Source of the DNA: Bacteroidota bacterium
Lineage (GTDB): Bacteria; Bacteroidota; Bacteroidia; Chitinophagales; Chitinophagaceae
Assembly (NCBI GenBank): GCA_023386395.1
Contig: JAEWJV010000153.1
Coordinates: 1 to 22,478, forward strand
Direction: 5' to 3'
Length of the DNA stretch: 22,478 bases
Position 1 is the stretch's first letter, and every line of letters starts with the position of its first letter. The notes under the pieces are model-generated. The model did not search any database and was not told where the DNA came from. It was given only the letters and a program-made list of their open reading frames with translations. The position numbers were made by a program, and so were the translations under genes. Below, piece after piece: positions 1-7,586 of this stretch.

Positions 1-595
1 ATGCTGCACATTCCCTCACCTGTGCTATACTGCCGGGCGTTGCATCTATATTATCTGATTGCAATGTTTGAATAGAATCGACGATAACCAAAGAAGGCTG
101 CAGCTTTTTTATTTCAGTGAAAATTACAGAAAGCGATGTTTCAGTAAGTATATAAAAATTTTCGTTGCGTATGTTTAACCTGTTTGCACGCATTTTTATT
201 TGCTGTTCGCTTTCTTCTCCGCTTATATATAAAATAACTGCGCTGTTAAGTTGCAATGCATCCTGTAATAATAGTGTGCTTTTGCCGATACCAGGTTCAC
301 CGGCCAGTAACGTAATGCTGCCGGTAACAATACCACCGCCTAGTGCACGGTTCAATTCAGCATCATGCGTAATAATTCTTTCTTCTTTTAAACTTTCAAC
401 TGCATCCAGCAATTTTGCTTTGGATGTTTGCCGTTCGCCTGTTACATCTTTCCAGAAATTTTTTTCTTTTTGATTTCGTTCAATTACTTCTTCAATAAAT
501 GTATTCCATTGACTGCATGAAGGACACTTGCCTAACCATTTTGTGCTTTCATATCCGCAGTTAGAACAAAAAAAAGCAGTTTTTAACTTCGCCAT
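1..595 (-). CDS. radA: DNA repair protein RadA (Sms), 5' part; gene runs off the left edge
   Basis: RadA is a RecA-like ATPase that helps process recombination intermediates by driving branch migration. Only the first 198 codons are in the window. The N-terminus has the family's four-cysteine zinc finger, C10-x2-C13 and C24-x2-C27, in the usual setting (FFCSNCG, then WLGKCPSCSQW). A Walker A motif GEPGIGKST lies at residues 99-107. A Walker B strand, LVIVDS, lies at 169-174 and is followed by the conserved SIQT. The ATG at 593-595 begins MAKLKTAFFC, the standard RadA start, so this start is secure. The missing part should hold the KNRFG motif and the Lon-like C-terminal domain. The gene diverges from the zinc peptidase gene, with 337 bases between the two starts. 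A near-consensus -7 box (TATCTTTA, minus strand, 600-607) ends four bases before the ATG. If real, it would make the mRNA almost leaderless. Confidence 0.96.
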   Translation of the reverse strand, partial: MAKLKTAFFCSNCGYESTKWLGKCPSCSQWNTFIEEVIERNQKEKNFWKDVTGERQTSKAKLLDAVESLKEERIITHDAELNRALGGGIVTGSITLLAGEPGIGKSTLLLQDALQLNSAVILYISGEESEQQIKMRANRLNIRNENFYILTETSLSVIFTEIKKLQPSLVIVDSIQTLQSDNIDATPGSIAQVRECAA

Positions 596-657
596 TATAT
601 AAAGATAATGTGGCTTTTAGTTTCATAAACATGAAAAGTAGTGTGAAGACAGGTAAC

Positions 658-690
658 AAAAAGGGCCGGTAGATAACCGGCCCCTTTTTT
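658..690. terminator. Bidirectional intrinsic-terminator-like hairpin with no obvious gene to terminate
   Basis: The arms GGGCCGGT (663-670) and ACCGGCCC (676-683) form a perfect 8-bp, six-GC stem around a 5-base loop. T-run 685-690 follows on the plus strand. The A-run 658-662 gives five U residues on the minus strand, so the element could terminate in both directions. It lies upstream of both flanking genes. It could end a small RNA, insulate the divergent promoters, or act as an attenuator in a leader. Structure is clear; role is inferred. Confidence 0.7.
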
Positions 691-902
691 ACTTACTAAC
701 CCATTAAATTCAGGCACTAAATTACAATAATGGGCTACATAACAAAATAAATTTTTTGTGTTGTTGAAAACTTTTTGAATTTATTCCCGGCATCTTAGTC
801 GGGCATTTTGACATATTTTTTATACTAAAGAAGTGGAATCAGCCGATTTGACACTTGCTAAGTTACCGGGCTGCAATTGCAACACTGATTTTTAAGTGGT
901 TA

Positions 903-910
903 TAAATTTG
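903..910 (+). promoter_or_regulatory. Candidate Bacteroidota -7 box for the zinc peptidase gene
   Basis: TAAATTTG matches the TAnnTTTG consensus at every fixed position and ends 22 bases before the ATG at 933. A TTG at 877-879 could be the -33 element, although the 23-base spacing is slightly long. Such boxes occur by chance in AT-rich DNA, so this is tentative. Confidence 0.4.
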
Positions 911-932
911 CAGTTATCCCTTAAAAAAATTA

Positions 933-1619
933 ATGAATTCGATTTTCCTGGTTTCACTAATCTTTTTAGGCATCAGTTTCGTGGTTTCTTCTACACTGAA
1001 GGGGAAATTCTTAAAATATGGGCAATTACCTTTGGCTAAAGGCTTGAGTGGCAAAGAGATAGCAGAAAAGATGCTGCGTGATAATGGTATTTATGATGTA
1101 CAGGTAATGTCTGTAAGTGGCTTTTTATCAGACCATTACGATCCTTTTAAGAAAACGGTAAATTTAAGCCCCGACGTCTATAATGGCCATAGCATTGCTT
1201 CGGCGGCTGTGGCTGCCCACGAATGCGGACATGCGGTGCAGCATGCAACAGCTTACTCTTGGCTTATGCTTAGAAGCAGGTTGGTACCTTTTGTACAGTT
1301 CAGCAGTAATATTGTCCAATGGGTTTTACTGGCAGGTATCATACTAATCAATATTTTTCCCGGCTTATTACTGGCAGGTATTATTTTATTTGCACTCACC
1401 ACAATCTTTTCGCTGGTAACGCTTCCTGTTGAATATGATGCAAGCAACCGCGCACTTGCCTGGCTTGAAAGAAGCAACGTAACACTGCCGCAGGAACATG
1501 GAAAGGCAAAAGATGCATTGCATTGGGCAGCACTTACTTATGTGGTTGCAGCACTGGCTTCAGTTGCCACTTTATTACAGTATATACTTATTTTTTCTAA
1601 TAGCAGGGACAGGCGGTAA
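933..1619 (+). CDS. YugP-type membrane zinc metallopeptidase (Zn_peptidase_2 family)
   Basis: This 228-aa protein is an integral-membrane neutral zinc metallopeptidase of the YugP family, whose substrates are largely unknown. The zinc site HECGH is at residues 96-100, with H96 and H100 as ligands and E97 as catalytic base. The family block LPVEYDASNRA follows, and its E167 is a good candidate for the third ligand. An N-terminal hydrophobic segment (about 3-20), two helices at about 125-163 and one near 205-222 indicate a membrane-anchored enzyme. Full length matches the family. The ATG at 933 directly precedes the hydrophobic N-terminus, and no in-frame alternative is better. The gene stands alone on the plus strand. 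Its TAA at 1617-1619 abuts the stop of the convergent GroES-like gene with no base between, and I see no terminator there. Confidence 0.9.
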   Translation: MNSIFLVSLIFLGISFVVSSTLKGKFLKYGQLPLAKGLSGKEIAEKMLRDNGIYDVQVMSVSGFLSDHYDPFKKTVNLSPDVYNGHSIASAAVAAHECGHAVQHATAYSWLMLRSRLVPFVQFSSNIVQWVLLAGIILINIFPGLLLAGIILFALTTIFSLVTLPVEYDASNRALAWLERSNVTLPQEHGKAKDALHWAALTYVVAALASVATLLQYILIFSNSRDRR

Positions 1620-1991
1620 TTAAAGCTCTTCGTCGCGCTCAAGCATTAAGATAGCGCTTTGGGGCACAATAAAATATTTCTCGCCTTCATACATAACTTC
1701 TGTTGCGCCGCTCAGTAAAAATATGGCAAGGTCTCCTTCCTTCGCCTGCAACGGAATGTATTTTACCTGTTCTTCCTCGCTTTGCCAGGGTTCGTTTTCC
1801 ACCGGTAAAGGAATGGCATAACCCGGGCCGGTTTTTATAATATAACCCTGTTGCACTTTTTCTTTTTCCTGTACACCCGGAGGGAGGTATAAGCCGCTTG
1901 AAGTGCGTTCGTTTGGTTTGGAAGGCCTTATTAAAATCCTGTCGCCGATAATAATTAGTTTCTTAAGTTTATTATCCTGACCTAATAGCAT
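1620..1991 (-). CDS. GroES-like protein (Cpn10 fold), divergent paralog
   Basis: This 123-aa protein resembles co-chaperonin GroES but is clearly divergent. The Cpn10 core begins with LIIIGDRILIRP (about 12-23) and a mobile-loop-like segment, ERTSSGLYLPPG (28-39). The C-terminal half (GDLAIFLLSG, EKYFIVPQSAILML) matches GroES strands ending in the usual -D-I-L- region. It differs from canonical GroES of about 95 residues: the GroEL-binding GGIVLP is replaced by SGLYLP, and an acidic stretch of about 25 residues (58-83) lengthens the roof region. No groEL lies nearby, so this is probably not the main GroES. I chose the ATG at 1991; an in-frame GTG at 1997 would add two residues. It could be a specialised chaperonin partner or an unrelated use of the fold. 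Confidence 0.8.
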   Translation of the reverse strand: MLLGQDNKLKKLIIIGDRILIRPSKPNERTSSGLYLPPGVQEKEKVQQGYIIKTGPGYAIPLPVENEPWQSEEEQVKYIPLQAKEGDLAIFLLSGATEVMYEGEKYFIVPQSAILMLERDEEL

Positions 1992-2068
1992 AAACACATT
2001 TTTCAGGTTGTAAAAATATAAACATCCGTTAAACTGAATTCACATATTAAATTTCTTTTAATCATCCT

Positions 2069-2076
2069 TATCTTTA
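2069..2076 (+). promoter_or_regulatory. Weak candidate -7 box upstream of the response regulator gene
   Basis: TATCTTTA matches TAnnTTTG at all fixed positions but the last. It lies 62 bases before the ATG at 2139, in an AT-rich 141-base gap. No clear -33 TTG is present, so this is only a candidate. Confidence 0.2.
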
Positions 2077-2138
2077 AACAACAAATATTTATTTAAGGCA
2101 TTTTTATTGATATATATTTATTTTTAAAACAACAATCT

Positions 2139-2834
2139 ATGGAAGGAAAAAAATATAAAATTTTACTGTGTGAAGATGATACGAATCTTGGAATGGTGCT
2201 GAAGAATTACCTCGAATTAAATGATTATGATGTTACACTTGAAAGAGATGGCAGGCTGGGGCTTGCTGCATTTCAGCGTGAGAAATTTGATATTTGCCTG
2301 CTTGATGTGATGATGCCCAATATGGATGGATTTACATTGGCAGAGGAGATCCGCGATATTGATCCTGAAATACCGCTCTTTTTCTTAAGCGCTAAAACAA
2401 TGAAGGAAGATATTATCCAGGGATATAAGCTTGGCGCTGATGATTATATTACCAAGCCGTTTGACAGCGAAGTATTATTACTCAAAATAAAAGCTATTCT
2501 CAAACGCAATGAAGAGCTGAATAAAGAAAGCGAAAACATTGAATTTGATTTGGGCCGTTATCATTTTAATCCCAAACTACGTGAACTGGCGCATGATGGT
2601 AAAACACAAACACTTTCTCCAAAAGAAAATGAATTATTGAAAATGCTGGCAGAACATAAAAATGATTTACTGCCACGTGAAAGGGCGTTGAAAAAAATAT
2701 GGGGCAGCGATACTTATTTCAATGGCCGTAGTATGGATGTTTATATTGCCAAACTGCGCAAATATTTAAAAGACGACGAAAACATCGAAATCGTAAATAT
2801 TCATGGCAACGGCTTCAGGCTGGTAGCACCGTAA
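2139..2834 (+). CDS. OmpR/PhoB-family response regulator, RprY-like
   Basis: This 231-aa two-component response regulator is a DNA-binding transcription factor switched on by phosphorylation. The receiver domain (about 6-122) has the acidic pocket E12/D13/D14, the phospho-acceptor D56 in LLDVMMPNMDG, the switch S84 and the conserved K106 in TKPF. A winged-helix output domain occupies about 135-230, with the typical LSPKENELLKML helix start and a C-terminal GNGFRLV hairpin. Sequence and length resemble RprY of Bacteroides. No histidine kinase is encoded in the window, so the regulator is an orphan here. It converges on the 3' end of the polysaccharide cluster and is closed by a strong terminator. 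Whether it regulates the cluster cannot be told from the sequence. Confidence 0.92.
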   Translation: MEGKKYKILLCEDDTNLGMVLKNYLELNDYDVTLERDGRLGLAAFQREKFDICLLDVMMPNMDGFTLAEEIRDIDPEIPLFFLSAKTMKEDIIQGYKLGADDYITKPFDSEVLLLKIKAILKRNEELNKESENIEFDLGRYHFNPKLRELAHDGKTQTLSPKENELLKMLAEHKNDLLPRERALKKIWGSDTYFNGRSMDVYIAKLRKYLKDDENIEIVNIHGNGFRLVAP

Positions 2835-2887
2835 GAGTTGAATACTATAAAATATATAACAACATTCAACTCCCAGTAATTATTTAT

Positions 2888-2917
2888 AAGCTTCTGAATT
2901 TTCAGGAGCTTTTTTTA
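2888..2917 (+). terminator. Intrinsic terminator of the response regulator gene, overlapping the rmlA stop
   Basis: The arms AGCTTCTGA (2889-2897) and TCAGGAGCT (2902-2910) pair over nine positions, one of them G-U, around a 4-base loop. A run of seven T (2910-2916) follows. The T-run overlaps the rmlA stop codon (2915-2917), so the two convergent units meet on this hairpin. The minus-strand side has only a broken U-tract, so termination of rmlA here is less certain. Confidence 0.8.
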
Positions 2918-3772
2918 TTTCAACTTTTTCAAATATTCTCCATAACCGCTTTTAGAGTAGAAGTCAGCGAGCTTTAAGAGTTGGGTGCGGTTTATAAAGC
3001 CCATGCGGTAGGCCACTTCTTCAATACAACCTACCTTGCGGCTCTGGCGCTTTTCAATTACCCTTACAAACTCGCAGGCATCGCTTAAAGAATCGAATGT
3101 GCCGGTATCCAGCCAGGCTACACCGCGGTCCATAACACCCACATTCAGTTTGCCCTGTTCAAGATATACTTTGTTTACATCGGTGATTTCATATTCACCG
3201 CGTGGGGAAGGCTGTATATGTTTCGCGATGTTTACAACACTGTTATCATAAAAATATAAACCCGGCACTGCATAGTTTGATTTTGGCTGTGCCGGCTTTT
3301 CTTCAATAGATAAGGCTTTAAAGTTTTCATCAAACTCCACCACACCATAGCGTTCAGGATCATTCACTTCATAAGCAAAAATAGCAGCGCCTTCCACATC
3401 ATTGAATGACTGCACCAGCCTGCTGAAGCCCGAGCCATAAAAAATATTATCGCCCAATATGAGGGCTACTTTATCGCTGCCAATAAATTCTTCACCAATT
3501 ACAAAAGCCTGTGCCAGGCCATTGGGTTTTTCCTGCACCGCATAAGAAAAACTGCAGCCGAGTTCACTTCCATTTCCCAGCAAGCGTTGAAACTGTGCCG
3601 AGTCATCCGGTGTTGTAATGATCAGCACTTCTTTTATCCCTGCCAGCATTAAAACAGAGAGCGGGTAATAGATCATCGGTTTATCATATACCGGCATGAT
3701 CTGTTTGCTGATGCCTTTTGTAATAGGGTAGAGCCTTGTGCCGGAACCGCCGGCGAGTATAATTCCTTTCAT
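2915..3772 (-). CDS. rmlA: Glucose-1-phosphate thymidylyltransferase RmlA
   Basis: RmlA makes dTDP-glucose from dTTP and glucose 1-phosphate, the first step of dTDP-L-rhamnose and related deoxysugar pathways, in the cytoplasm. The 285 residues match the family's full length. The nucleotide-binding signature [11 protein letters not shown] is at 8-18, followed by [18 protein letters not shown] (22-39). The metal and substrate residues are D108 in GDNIFYG, E158-K159-P160 and D222 in LDTGT. The ATG at 3772 starts the typical MKGIILAGG. It is the last gene of the run, 115 bases after rmlC, and shares a terminator region with the convergent response regulator gene. The rml genes look less AT-rich than the glycosyltransferase genes upstream. 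Confidence 0.97.
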   Translation of the reverse strand: MKGIILAGGSGTRLYPITKGISKQIMPVYDKPMIYYPLSVLMLAGIKEVLIITTPDDSAQFQRLLGNGSELGCSFSYAVQEKPNGLAQAFVIGEEFIGSDKVALILGDNIFYGSGFSRLVQSFNDVEGAAIFAYEVNDPERYGVVEFDENFKALSIEEKPAQPKSNYAVPGLYFYDNSVVNIAKHIQPSPRGEYEITDVNKVYLEQGKLNVGVMDRGVAWLDTGTFDSLSDACEFVRVIEKRQSRKVGCIEEVAYRMGFINRTQLLKLADFYSKSGYGEYLKKLK

Positions 3773-3887
3773 CTGTGTAAAGTCTGTTTTTAATTGTCAG
3801 ATAGAATGCCTGCGGAACATTGCGGATGTAGGCATTCAACCTGTTATTTATTAGGTTAAAAATTCACACGTTCACGCGTTCAAAGGT

Positions 3888-4439
3888 TTATAAGCGATGG
3901 ATAATATCTGCCAGGTAAGCGTTCTGCATGTCCTTATCAGACAATATTAATTCTTCTTTAGGCAGCTGCCAGTCAATATTCAGGTCGGGATCATCATACA
4001 TAATACCCATTTCTGAAGCCTTGTTATAAAAATTATCGCATTTGTAAAAAAAAACGGCTGTATCGCTCAGCACCACAAAGCCATGTGCAAAGCCGCGGGG
4101 AATATATAATTGCTTATGGTTATCGTCGGTAAGCTCAATGGAAAAAGCCTTGCCAAATGAGGGTGAATATTTTCTGAGATCAACCGCTACGTCCAGTACC
4201 TTACCGGATAAAACACGCACCAGTTTTGACTGTGCATGTTCGCCTGTTTGCGCATGTAGTCCGCGCAACACACCTTTTGTAGAGGAAGATTGATTATCCT
4301 GAACAAACGGCGTATTGATGCCGGTAAGTGATCCAAACTTTTCAGCATTAAAACTTTCAAAGAAATAGCCGCGGCTATCTGCAAAGACTGTGTCGTGAAT
4401 AATGTAGCAGTCCTGCAGCGGGGTTTTTTCAATCTTCAT
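3888..4439 (-). CDS. rmlC: dTDP-4-dehydrorhamnose 3,5-epimerase RmlC
   Basis: RmlC epimerises C3 and C5 of dTDP-4-keto-6-deoxy-D-glucose to give dTDP-4-keto-L-rhamnose. The 183 residues form the usual cupin. H62 in LRGLH is the catalytic base and is paired with D83 in GKVLDVAVDLR. K72 and H119 (PRGFAHGF) lie in the active site, and Y132 in FFYKCD is the general acid. These positions correspond to the residues known from Salmonella RmlC. The Tyr commonly found after LRGLH is an Ala here (LRGLHAQ). The ATG at 4439 is three bases downstream of the rmlB stop, so the two genes are almost certainly cotranscribed. Confidence 0.95.
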   Translation of the reverse strand: MKIEKTPLQDCYIIHDTVFADSRGYFFESFNAEKFGSLTGINTPFVQDNQSSSTKGVLRGLHAQTGEHAQSKLVRVLSGKVLDVAVDLRKYSPSFGKAFSIELTDDNHKQLYIPRGFAHGFVVLSDTAVFFYKCDNFYNKASEMGIMYDDPDLNIDWQLPKEELILSDKDMQNAYLADIIHRL

Positions 4440-4442
4440 TTA

Positions 4443-5498
4443 TTACCTGTTGCTGTATTGTTCTGTGTAATAGTTTTGATAAGCGCCGCTGGTAACATGC
4501 TTCAGCCATTCTTCGTTCTGCAAATACCAGTCAATGGTTTTGCTTAAACCCTCTTCAAAAGTTACGGAAGGTTTCCAGCCAAGCTCTTTATTAATCTTTG
4601 AGGCGTCAATGGCATAGCGCAGATCATGGCCCGGCCTGTCCTTTACATACGTGATGAGCTCTTCGCTTTCACCGGCTTGGCGGCCCAGTTTCTCATCCAT
4701 CAACTTGCAAAGCAGTTTTACCAGGTCAATATTCTTCCATTCATTAAAACCGCCCACATTGTAATGTTCGCCATTTTTGCCTTCATGAAAAACAAGGTCG
4801 ATGGCCCTTGCATGGTCGATCACATACAGCCAGTCTCTTGTATTGTCGCCCTTGCCATACACCGGCAAAGGTTTTTTGTTGATAATGTTATTGATGAAGA
4901 GCGGAATAAGCTTTTCAGGAAAATGATTGGGGCCGTAATTGTTGGAGCAATTGGTAACTACAAACGGAATGTGGAATGTTTCGCCATAAGCCCGTACAAA
5001 ATGATCGGAGGAAGCCTTGCTGGCGGAGTAAGGTGAGTTGGGTGCGTAAGCCGTTTCTTCGGTAAAGAAGCCTTCATCGCCTAATGTGCCATACACTTCA
5101 TCGGTTGATACATGATGAAAGCGGTGTTTGCTCAAATCTTCTTTCCAGTAATTTTTGGCGGCTGTTAAAAGGTTGACTGTACCAACAATATTTGTATAGA
5201 TAAAATCCATGGGTGACAAAATAGAACGGTCAACATGGCTTTCTGCCGCCAGGTGGATGACATCTGTGATGTCGTGCTGTTCAAAGATGTTTTGCAAGGT
5301 CTCCGGCTCTAATATATTGGCATGCTCAAAAACATAGTTGGATGCTTTTTCAATATCCTGCAGGTTTTCCAGGTTGCCTGCATAAGTCAGCGCATCTAGG
5401 TTTACAATTTTATAATCCGGGTATTTATTGACAAATAACCGTACTACATGCGAACCAATGAATCCGGCCCCCCCGGTGATGAGAATGTGTTTAGACAT
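4443..5498 (-). CDS. rmlB: dTDP-glucose 4,6-dehydratase RmlB
   Basis: RmlB converts dTDP-glucose to dTDP-4-keto-6-deoxyglucose with a tightly bound NAD+. The 351-aa protein is an extended short-chain dehydrogenase. It has the NAD motif GGAGFIGSH at 9-17, the dehydratase triad T132-D133-E134 in [10 protein letters not shown], and the catalytic Y157-x3-K161 in [11 protein letters not shown] typical substrate-binding region includes NCSNNYGP and HFPEKLIPL. It is the first gene of the rmlBCA block and is separated by 73 bases from the preceding glycosyltransferase gene. A perfect -7 box lies in that gap. The intermediate it makes is shared by rhamnose, Fuc3NAc, Qui4NAc and other pathways, so RmlB alone does not fix the final sugar. 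Confidence 0.97.
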   Translation of the reverse strand: MSKHILITGGAGFIGSHVVRLFVNKYPDYKIVNLDALTYAGNLENLQDIEKASNYVFEHANILEPETLQNIFEQHDITDVIHLAAESHVDRSILSPMDFIYTNIVGTVNLLTAAKNYWKEDLSKHRFHHVSTDEVYGTLGDEGFFTEETAYAPNSPYSASKASSDHFVRAYGETFHIPFVVTNCSNNYGPNHFPEKLIPLFINNIINKKPLPVYGKGDNTRDWLYVIDHARAIDLVFHEGKNGEHYNVGGFNEWKNIDLVKLLCKLMDEKLGRQAGESEELITYVKDRPGHDLRYAIDASKINKELGWKPSVTFEEGLSKTIDWYLQNEEWLKHVTSGAYQNYYTEQYSNR

Positions 5499-5505
5499 AA
5501 GATTG

Positions 5506-5513
5506 CAAACGTA
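5506..5513 (-). promoter_or_regulatory. Candidate -7 box directly upstream of rmlB
   Basis: On the minus strand the sequence reads TACGTTTG, a perfect match to TAnnTTTG. It ends seven bases before the rmlB ATG (5498), so transcription would start within a few bases of the start codon. No clear -33 TTG is seen at the expected distance. It suggests an internal promoter for rmlBCA with a near-leaderless mRNA. Confidence 0.4.
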
Positions 5514-5571
5514 AATTTTTTATGGGATTGAATAAATCCAGAAATAAAAATTATTGCTCTTTTTGGTACAT

Positions 5572-6414
5572 TCATGCATTAATTTGCAGATGCCTATTGA
5601 TATTTTTAAGTTCGTTGAAAAGCCGTTTATTGAATTCATCCCGATCCTTGTCGAATATCCATCCCCACTTATTAAAATATTTGATAGCAGACATAATATG
5701 ATGTTTCAGCAGCCTTTTATTTGAATAAGATTCTTTTTCAAAACCATGGATAATGCTTACAGATGGGTAAAATATTGTTTTTGAAACCGCGTGAATTCTC
5801 CTACATAGATCAATGTCTTCCATGTACATAAAATAGCGTTCATCAAAGAAACCGGTTTGTTTTAAAGTATCACAACGTAAAAACATAAAACAACCGGAAA
5901 GGTTAGGAACGTTTAAGCAATGGTTGTATTTAAACCCTTTCAGCTCGTAATCATCATTAATTCTTTTTGCCCAATTAGTATTTAAAAAAAAACGGCGGCT
6001 GATTAGGTTAATTGGCTTGGGTAATGGGTTGCAAAGCTTTTGTATAGCACCATTATGGTAAAACACTGTTGGCATTAATAGGCCAACAGCAGGATATTGT
6101 TGCATAAACGAAAAAATGCTTTCAAGAGTTCCTTTTTCGAATGTAACATCCGGGTTCAAAATAAGGTGATATAATGATTCGCGAAGTGACTGTTTTAAAG
6201 CAATATTATGCGCTTTGCCATAACCGAGATTTTTATTGTTGAAAATATATTCTACCCTATTGTCATTAATTCTGCTTACCAAAGCGTATGCTTCATCCGT
6301 TGGAGAGTTATCAATAAGATAAAGTTTACTTGCAATCGCAGAATTTAAAAAGGATTCCGTGGCAGCTTCGGCAACTTTATAATTTTTGTATATTACGATA
6401 GATGCTGAAATCAT
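5572..6414 (-). CDS. GT2 family glycosyltransferase, rhamnosyltransferase-like
   Basis: This 280-aa GT-A-fold glycosyltransferase belongs to family 2. It should transfer a sugar from a nucleotide donor to a lipid-linked acceptor at the cytoplasmic face of the membrane. The N-terminal strand is SASIVIYKNY (3-12). NNKNLGYGKAHN (59-70) is the nucleotide-sugar region common in WbbL-like enzymes. The NPDV motif at 87-90 takes the place of DxD, and MEDIDLCRR (198-206) carries the catalytic acid. The pattern NPDV plus EDIDLC is frequent in rhamnosyltransferases, and the gene directly precedes rmlBCA, which fits a dTDP-6-deoxyhexose donor. That specificity is inferred. Six bases separate it from the GT4 gene before it. 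Confidence 0.88.
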   Translation of the reverse strand: MISASIVIYKNYKVAEAATESFLNSAIASKLYLIDNSPTDEAYALVSRINDNRVEYIFNNKNLGYGKAHNIALKQSLRESLYHLILNPDVTFEKGTLESIFSFMQQYPAVGLLMPTVFYHNGAIQKLCNPLPKPINLISRRFFLNTNWAKRINDDYELKGFKYNHCLNVPNLSGCFMFLRCDTLKQTGFFDERYFMYMEDIDLCRRIHAVSKTIFYPSVSIIHGFEKESYSNKRLLKHHIMSAIKYFNKWGWIFDKDRDEFNKRLFNELKNINRHLQINA

Positions 6415-6420
6415 TTTTAA

Positions 6421-7536
6421 TTATTGCGTGATAATGGTTAGTAATTCTTTCCAGCTATTACTAAAGGGAGGATCAATTTGTTTTTTTTGAACTGGATGAA
6501 ACTTGATAGTTTTTTTAATAATGCCTTTCATAAGATTTGATAATTCTTCTGCATTATTTTCTTTAAAAAAACAAACTTTATCATAATCACCAACGGTTTC
6601 TGCAGCATAAGCTGCATTAGCAACAAGTATGGGTTTATTAAAATATTTCATTTCTGTAACAGGCAAACCCCATGTTTCTAATTTTGAAGGAAAAACAAGA
6701 CAATTGCATTGGGCATATAACCTGAATAATTCATCGCGTGAACGTAAGCCTATAAATTTGATGTTGGCAACATTGTAATATTTCTTTTTGAGATGATGGC
6801 TGTATTTATTTTCTGTTCCATCTATTGTAGCAAGCACTTCAAAATCTAAATCACTTTTGCTTAACTTTTTTGCGGCAGAAAATAACACTTCATAGTTTTT
6901 GAAAACACGCGGCATCGCAGGATAAATAAATTTGACAGGATATGGTTTTTGAGCATGATATTGGTGAGTAACATTTAAAGCCTTGATGTCAGGATAGGCA
7001 ACAATGATGTTGTGAATATTAAATTTTTTTTCAAAAATTTTTCGCAACCAATCCTGTTGTACAATAACGAACTTATTTGATTTGATATTGATCCTGTAAA
7101 AAACAGTATAAAAGTATTTAAAAAAGAATAGTGATTTTTCATACCAGAATTCCCGCAAGGTAAATTTGTAAAAAGCTGCGGGGTTGTGACAATATACTAC
7201 TTGATTTTCTGCCACAACTTTTGGGCTCATATCATGCATGGCAAACCATAAATATGGCTTGATTTTTTTTGATATAAAATAACAATGCACGTATTCAAAC
7301 CAAACTCTTAAAAGCCACATTTTTTTTGGGTATGCAAAAGAAATAAACCTTATATCTCCACTTTCATTAAACTCTTTAAAAAGGTTTCTGTTATTTACAA
7401 GTAAAACAAGTGTATAGCTGTCTGAGAAATTTTGAATGAATGAATGTATAGCGTCTTTGAATACACTTAATGGTCCTGCCTCAACAAGATTAACTCCTGA
7501 AATAACAACTATAGGTTTGTACTCTGTTTTTTTCAA
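6421..7536 (-). CDS. GT4 family glycosyltransferase
   Basis: This 371-aa GT-B-fold glycosyltransferase is a retaining enzyme of family 4. The C-terminal domain carries the family's E-x7-E motif, E287 to E295 in ETWGLPVTE, followed by a conserved hydrophobic strand (KPILVAN). The N-terminal acceptor domain starts VVISGVNLVEAGPLSVFKD (about 10-28) and contains a YCHNPAAFYKF segment near 115-125 that is common in such enzymes. The start codon is TTG (7534-7536). A TAA lies immediately upstream in frame and there is no ATG near the N-terminus, so the TTG is the best start. Donor and acceptor cannot be read from the sequence. The gene follows the DUF4091 gene after 50 bases. Confidence 0.88.
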   Translation of the reverse strand: MKKTEYKPIVVISGVNLVEAGPLSVFKDAIHSFIQNFSDSYTLVLLVNNRNLFKEFNESGDIRFISFAYPKKMWLLRVWFEYVHCYFISKKIKPYLWFAMHDMSPKVVAENQVVYCHNPAAFYKFTLREFWYEKSLFFFKYFYTVFYRINIKSNKFVIVQQDWLRKIFEKKFNIHNIIVAYPDIKALNVTHQYHAQKPYPVKFIYPAMPRVFKNYEVLFSAAKKLSKSDLDFEVLATIDGTENKYSHHLKKKYYNVANIKFIGLRSRDELFRLYAQCNCLVFPSKLETWGLPVTEMKYFNKPILVANAAYAAETVGDYDKVCFFKENNAEELSNLMKGIIKKTIKFHPVQKKQIDPPFSNSWKELLTIITQ

Positions 7537-7586
7537 TTATTATTTTTAAAAGCCGTGGCCGAAATTTTAAACCGGTTAAAACAATT

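Larger units (their letters stand above)
596..932. other. Divergent intergenic region between radA and the zinc peptidase gene
   Basis: This 337-base region separates the starts of two divergent genes. I see no convincing protein gene in it. It holds a strong GC-rich hairpin flanked by an A-run and a T-run (658-690), a weaker dyad CCCG/CGGG at 786-803, a GCAATTGC palindrome at 873-880, and a candidate -7 box for the peptidase gene at 903-910. A plus-strand micro-ORF of 13 codons (631-672) ends inside the hairpin loop, but nothing else supports it as a gene. Confidence 0.6.

Noticed and set aside
165..473. 102-aa plus-strand open frame near the left edge
   Set aside because: It is antisense to radA, whose zinc finger and Walker motifs are clear on the minus strand.
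631..672. 13-codon micro-ORF MKSSVKTGNKKGR ending in the hairpin at 663-683
   Set aside because: It has no ribosome binding site or known leader-peptide pattern. An ORF this short is expected by chance, so I mention it only with the hairpin.
3773..3887. AACCT/AGGTT dyad in the gap between rmlC and rmlA
   Set aside because: A 5-bp stem with a 10-base loop and no T-run is too weak to call a terminator or regulatory hairpin.
4187..4432. 81-aa minus-strand open frame overlapping rmlC
   Set aside because: It is in another frame of rmlC, which retains all catalytic residues; there is no independent support.
4626..5036. 136-aa plus-strand open frame inside rmlB
   Set aside because: It is antisense to a certain rmlB coding region, has no recognisable domain, and arises from codon structure of the opposite strand.
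7565..7582. Imperfect palindrome around AACCGGTT in the gap between the DUF4091 and GT4 genes
   Set aside because: The symmetric core is only 8 bases and a hairpin would have no loop. It could be a protein site, but nothing else supports that.
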